Shown in pieces: positions 4,018 through 6,003 of a DNA stretch of 6,003 nt (its first letter is position 1; the number at the start of each line of letters is the position of its first letter). A program made the translations under genes and the position numbers. Origin of the DNA: Flavobacteriaceae bacterium. Lineage in GTDB: Bacteria > Bacteroidota > Bacteroidia > Flavobacteriales > Flavobacteriaceae. The notes beneath the pieces were generated by a model. The model saw only the letters and a program-made list of their open reading frames with translations, searched no databases and was not told where the DNA came from. The stretch is from contig JABSPP010000113.1 in NCBI GenBank assembly GCA_013214275.1, positions 1 through 6,003 on the forward strand, written 5' to 3'.

Positions 4018-4420
4018 ACTCAAAGTTAATAATAGTAATTAGTAATCTTGTTTGCTCAGAAGGAAGATAGATTCGGAGAAGACACACTTCCCCCTTACCC
4101 AGAGACAAATATTCTTATCACTAGGCGGGGAAGTTTGCTCGTCAGTCAGATGAGTTCATCGTAGACAGCCTGGGTTACAATCTGGTCACAATACCCAGGT
4201 TTGAGAGGCTATACAGCTAAACCAGATGCTGCCCTTGATACCCTGTTCCCCTCTTGACTTTCAGGTTGTGCCGTGTATAGTCGTGGTTGCACAATTTAAA
4301 AACCTTACCCACCGTCTTTAGCCGTCATAAGGTTTTGCGAAAGTAAGAAAAACTTTTTTGTTTTACAACTTGACTGACAAAGTATTTATCATTTCCTTTG
4401 CCTAAACAAAACAAATCAAT
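4018..4420. other. Gene-less divergent region rich in inverted repeats
   Basis: No convincing reading frame occurs on either strand. Perfect inverted repeats are dense: ACTTCCCC/GGGGAAGT (4086-4093, 4127-4134); GTCAGTCA/TGACTGAC (4141-4148, 4371-4378), enclosing CCTGGGT/ACCCAGG (4169-4175, 4193-4199), TTGTGC/GCACAA (4266-4271, 4289-4294) and AAAACCTTA/TAAGGTTTT (4299-4307, 4328-4336). TCTGGT in the loop of the second enclosed hairpin region (4181-4186) can also pair with ACCAGA at 4221-4226. The 9-mer CCTTACCCA is repeated directly at 4093 and 4303. The region separates a leftward from a rightward operon, so operators, a replication origin or a structured RNA are all possible. Confidence 0.6.
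4369..4400 (+). promoter_or_regulatory. Candidate promoter of the rightward replication operon
   Basis: CTTG at 4369-4372 and TTCCTTTG at 4393-4400, 20 nt apart, resemble the Bacteroidota -33/-7 pair (TTTG and TAnnTTTG), with one mismatch in the -7 box. It ends 20 nt before the ATG of the first rightward gene. The TGACTGAC half of a long-range inverted repeat overlaps the -33 element, which could be an operator. Confidence 0.35.
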
Positions 4421-4690
4421 ATGTATTCACACAAGACTAGAAAGCTCATAGAGTCAAACGATTGGGACGGCCAGTGTGGCCACCAAATACTAGAGTCTAT
4501 ACTTCAGAAGCTCAGGACATACCCTCTGAGCAAGTATTATCTAAGAACATACACTATCTATACTAGGGCTTATAAGGAGGTGCTGAACCACCCAGAAACA
4601 CTGATATCAACAAGCTCTCACAATGTCGGTTTGGATTTGTTGAAAAATACAATCACCTTTGCTTCTGGGATTACAGACCCCATTATTTAA
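4421..4690 (+). CDS. Small protein of unknown function (89 residues), first rightward gene
   Basis: Not recognised. It is basic in its first two thirds and rich in tyrosine and threonine (SKYYLRTYTIYTRAYKEVL, about 37-55), predicted helical, with no membrane segment and no known motif. It starts 20 nt after a candidate promoter; A/T-rich sequence and no Shine-Dalgarno precede the ATG. A 32-nt gap leads to the next gene, so all four rightward genes are likely one transcript. Position at the head of a replication operon suggests an early regulator or replication accessory, but no residue pattern supports either. Confidence 0.65.
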   Translation: MYSHKTRKLIESNDWDGQCGHQILESILQKLRTYPLSKYYLRTYTIYTRAYKEVLNHPETLISTSSHNVGLDLLKNTITFASGITDPII

Positions 4691-4722
4691 AGAAAAGTTC
4701 TACAATTAATTAAGAGAAAAAA

Positions 4723-4950
4723 ATGAAAATTGAATTTGAAAGATACCTGTCCGAGGAGGAGCTACAACAACTGAAGTCTGCAAAAGAAAAAGGTGCGAGA
4801 ATAGAGATTTCTGGCGAAATTGAAATAGAGAGCTTGAATATAAAGAGAGGTTTCCTTAACGACACCGCATCAATAGTTGCGAACTCAGTAGGCCAATTAA
4901 GTGTTAGCTGGAGTGAAGTGAAAACCATAAATCATAAACTTAAACTATGA
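4723..4950 (+). CDS. Small protein of unknown function (75 residues)
   Basis: Not recognised. A charged helix is likely at residues 8-25 (LSEEELQQLKSAKEKGARI), followed by a beta-rich half (IEISGEIEIESLNI). It ends basic (NHKLKL). The start is preceded by GAGAAAAAA, a purine-rich stretch that may serve as ribosome-binding site. Its stop overlaps the start of the replication-protein gene as ATGA, so the two are translationally coupled. That coupling is the best hint that it works with the replication proteins. Confidence 0.7.
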   Translation: MKIEFERYLSEEELQQLKSAKEKGARIEISGEIEIESLNIKRGFLNDTASIVANSVGQLSVSWSEVKTINHKLKL

Positions 4951-5354
4951 CAGAAAAAGATTTTTTAGATCAGGCTGTGCTGGCAATGTTAGGTAATTCT
5001 AGCCGTGTTCTTGACCCTGATGTGTTATGGGCAACAGCCAGGATGATTTGGGAAAAGAGACCAAAAAATGAAAGGTCTAAACCCATAAGAAGGGGGGCAC
5101 CTCGTTCGGAAGATTATTGGACTGAGTTCTGGAATGCCTACGACAAAAAAGTAGGAACGGCTAAAGCAAAGGAAAAGTTTTTAGCCATCCCCAGGGAAGA
5201 TCGCCCAGCGGTAGTGGCAGCCGCCAAGGATTATGCGGAAAGGACACCAGAGGTCAAGTACAGGAAGCATCCGCTGACGTGGCTTAATCAACAGTGTTGG
5301 CTAGACGTAGCACCCAAAGATGCAAAAACTCAATCAGAGATTGACTGGATATGA
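4947..5354 (+). CDS. Phage replication protein (initiator C-terminal domain, no DNA-binding domain)
   Basis: The protein has 135 residues. Residues 57-121 carry a pattern known at the C-terminus of phage replication initiators of the O/DnaT-like kind: EFWNAYDKKVGTAKAKEKF at 60-78, then YRKHPLTWLNQQCWLDV at 105-121 (the 'F..AYP.K.G...A...F' and 'HP.TWLN...W.D' blocks). In full-length initiators this part follows a winged-helix DNA-binding domain and is thought to contact the helicase or its loader. Here the first 45 residues are too short for that domain, though they contain a helical segment. A DnaB-type helicase gene follows after 62 nt, which supports a loader or adaptor role. The exact role is inferred. 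Confidence 0.75.
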   Translation: MTEKDFLDQAVLAMLGNSSRVLDPDVLWATARMIWEKRPKNERSKPIRRGAPRSEDYWTEFWNAYDKKVGTAKAKEKFLAIPREDRPAVVAAAKDYAERTPEVKYRKHPLTWLNQQCWLDVAPKDAKTQSEIDWI

Positions 5355-5416
5355 TCTTTTAACGAGAACTAGAACTAATTCGAAGCTTTTTATTTTTAAA
5401 AAACGAACATCAGTTA

Positions 5417-6003
5417 ATGCACCAGAAAGATTTAGAATCACATTTGCACTATGATAACCTAGAGCAGCAAATACTTGGCTATATCGGGATAGACCCGACA
5501 ATTATACCCACGTTTGATAAATACTTGAGAGAGGAAATGTTCAGCAATAAAATCTACGGTGCCATATATCGCGTATGCGGAAAAATGTATGCCAATAGCG
5601 AGACACCGAACGAACTATCCTTGTCTCAGTACTTCCGTAGATACCCTGAACAAAACATAAGTCCTTTCGATGTGACAGCAGCACTCAGCTATCCTACGGG
5701 GGGAGCGGCCAACATAGAAAACTATGCTAAAGCAATCGTTGAACGGTGGATGAAAAGGAATATACACAAGATCACCAGTGAGATTTCTGTTCTGTCAGAC
5801 CGGGATGACTCGGATGCCTTTGAACTGCTTGAGAGTCTAGTGACGCAAGCTGAAAAAGTAGGTGAGGGTTCCCAGATTGAGCGAGGCGCTGAAGATTTAG
5901 GGGACTTATTAGGTCAGGCAGCCGATCATATGGACGATGCTTCTGAGGGTATGGAGTCTGGCGTTCCGTCTGGATTGACGGAGTTGGACGAACTGACTTC
6001 AGG
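5417..6003 (+). CDS. dnaB: Replicative DNA helicase, DnaB-like, N-terminal part
   Basis: The gene runs off the right edge; 195 complete codons are seen from ATG 5417. Residues 11-110 are the all-helical N-terminal DnaB domain (DNLEQQILGYIG at 13-24, then EEMFSNKIYGAIYRVCGKMY at 40-59). A linker (ENYAKAIVERWMKRNI and on, from about 113) leads to the GVPSGLTELDELTSG block at 182 onwards. That block matches the 'GVPTGFxxLDxLTGG' entry into the RecA-like ATPase domain. The Walker A motif would fall just beyond the edge. The hexameric enzyme unwinds DNA at the phage fork. The 62-nt gap before it is A/T-rich with no clear Shine-Dalgarno. Intein or fusion cannot be judged. Confidence 0.9.
   Translation, partial: MHQKDLESHLHYDNLEQQILGYIGIDPTIIPTFDKYLREEMFSNKIYGAIYRVCGKMYANSETPNELSLSQYFRRYPEQNISPFDVTAALSYPTGGAANIENYAKAIVERWMKRNIHKITSEISVLSDRDDSDAFELLESLVTQAEKVGEGSQIERGAEDLGDLLGQAADHMDDASEGMESGVPSGLTELDELTS

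Noticed and set aside
4254..4281. TTGACT and TATAGT with a 16-nt gap, like a sigma-70 promoter
   Set aside because: The primary sigma factor of Bacteroidota does not use this consensus, and the nearest gene start is about 140 nt further on. It could still act in a different host, so the match is noted only.
4226..4321. 31-codon plus-strand frame in the divergent region
   Set aside because: It overlaps two of the inverted repeats, has no recognisable feature or ribosome-binding site, and such a length is common by chance.
4710..4928. Minus-strand frame antisense to the 75-residue gene
   Set aside because: The plus-strand gene is coupled by an ATGA overlap to a recognisable replication gene; the antisense frame is a shadow.
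1..6003. CRISPR array, insertion sequence or rRNA
   Set aside because: No regularly spaced repeats, transposase motifs or rRNA-like conserved blocks were seen on reading either strand.

Overview
The window reads as the early (recombination and replication) region of a tailed phage or prophage from Bacteroidota. The assignment to Bacteroidota rests on several soft signs. Starts are preceded by A/T-rich leaders without a clear Shine-Dalgarno. Motifs resembling the Bacteroidota promoter (TTG, about 20 nt, TAnnTTTG) lie before operon heads. There is a small lipoprotein-like reading frame, and the tRNA carries no encoded CCA. The phage nature rests on the gene set: an ERF-family annealase, a YqaJ/lambda-exonuclease-type nuclease, an SSB-like protein, a phage replication-protein domain and a replicative DnaB-type helicase. 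No integrase, repressor, capsid or lysis gene is visible, so free phage and prophage cannot be told apart.

Layout. From 4017 down to 1162 runs a compact leftward (minus-strand) operon: an unknown 99-residue protein, ERF annealase, exonuclease, a small unknown gene, the SSB-like protein, a small helix-turn-helix protein and an unknown protein. Annealase, exonuclease and SSB together make a two-component single-strand annealing recombination module of the lambda Red / RecET kind. From 4421 rightward runs the replication operon: two small unknowns, a protein with the C-terminal domain of phage replication initiators, and a DnaB-like helicase cut by the window edge. Between the two operons is a gene-less divergent region of about 400 bp, rich in inverted repeats. 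It could be a control region, an origin or a structured RNA.

The left 1.1 kb is different in character. It holds a short lipoprotein-like reading frame that looks like a truncated phage lipoprotein, a complete tRNA-Cys(GCA), two incomplete tRNA relics (T-arms without anticodon arms), then a string of small minus-strand genes separated by imperfect inverted repeats with GCCTAAC/GTTAGGC-like ends. Two of these genes have their stop codon inside a CGCYTAACG motif, as in integron gene cassettes, whose attC sites start with such a core. The last gene is the N-terminus of a DNA methyltransferase with a DLPYGTT motif. I interpret this as an accessory hot spot, possibly a cassette array, placed next to tRNA debris. 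That reading is an inference and is the most interesting thing in the window.
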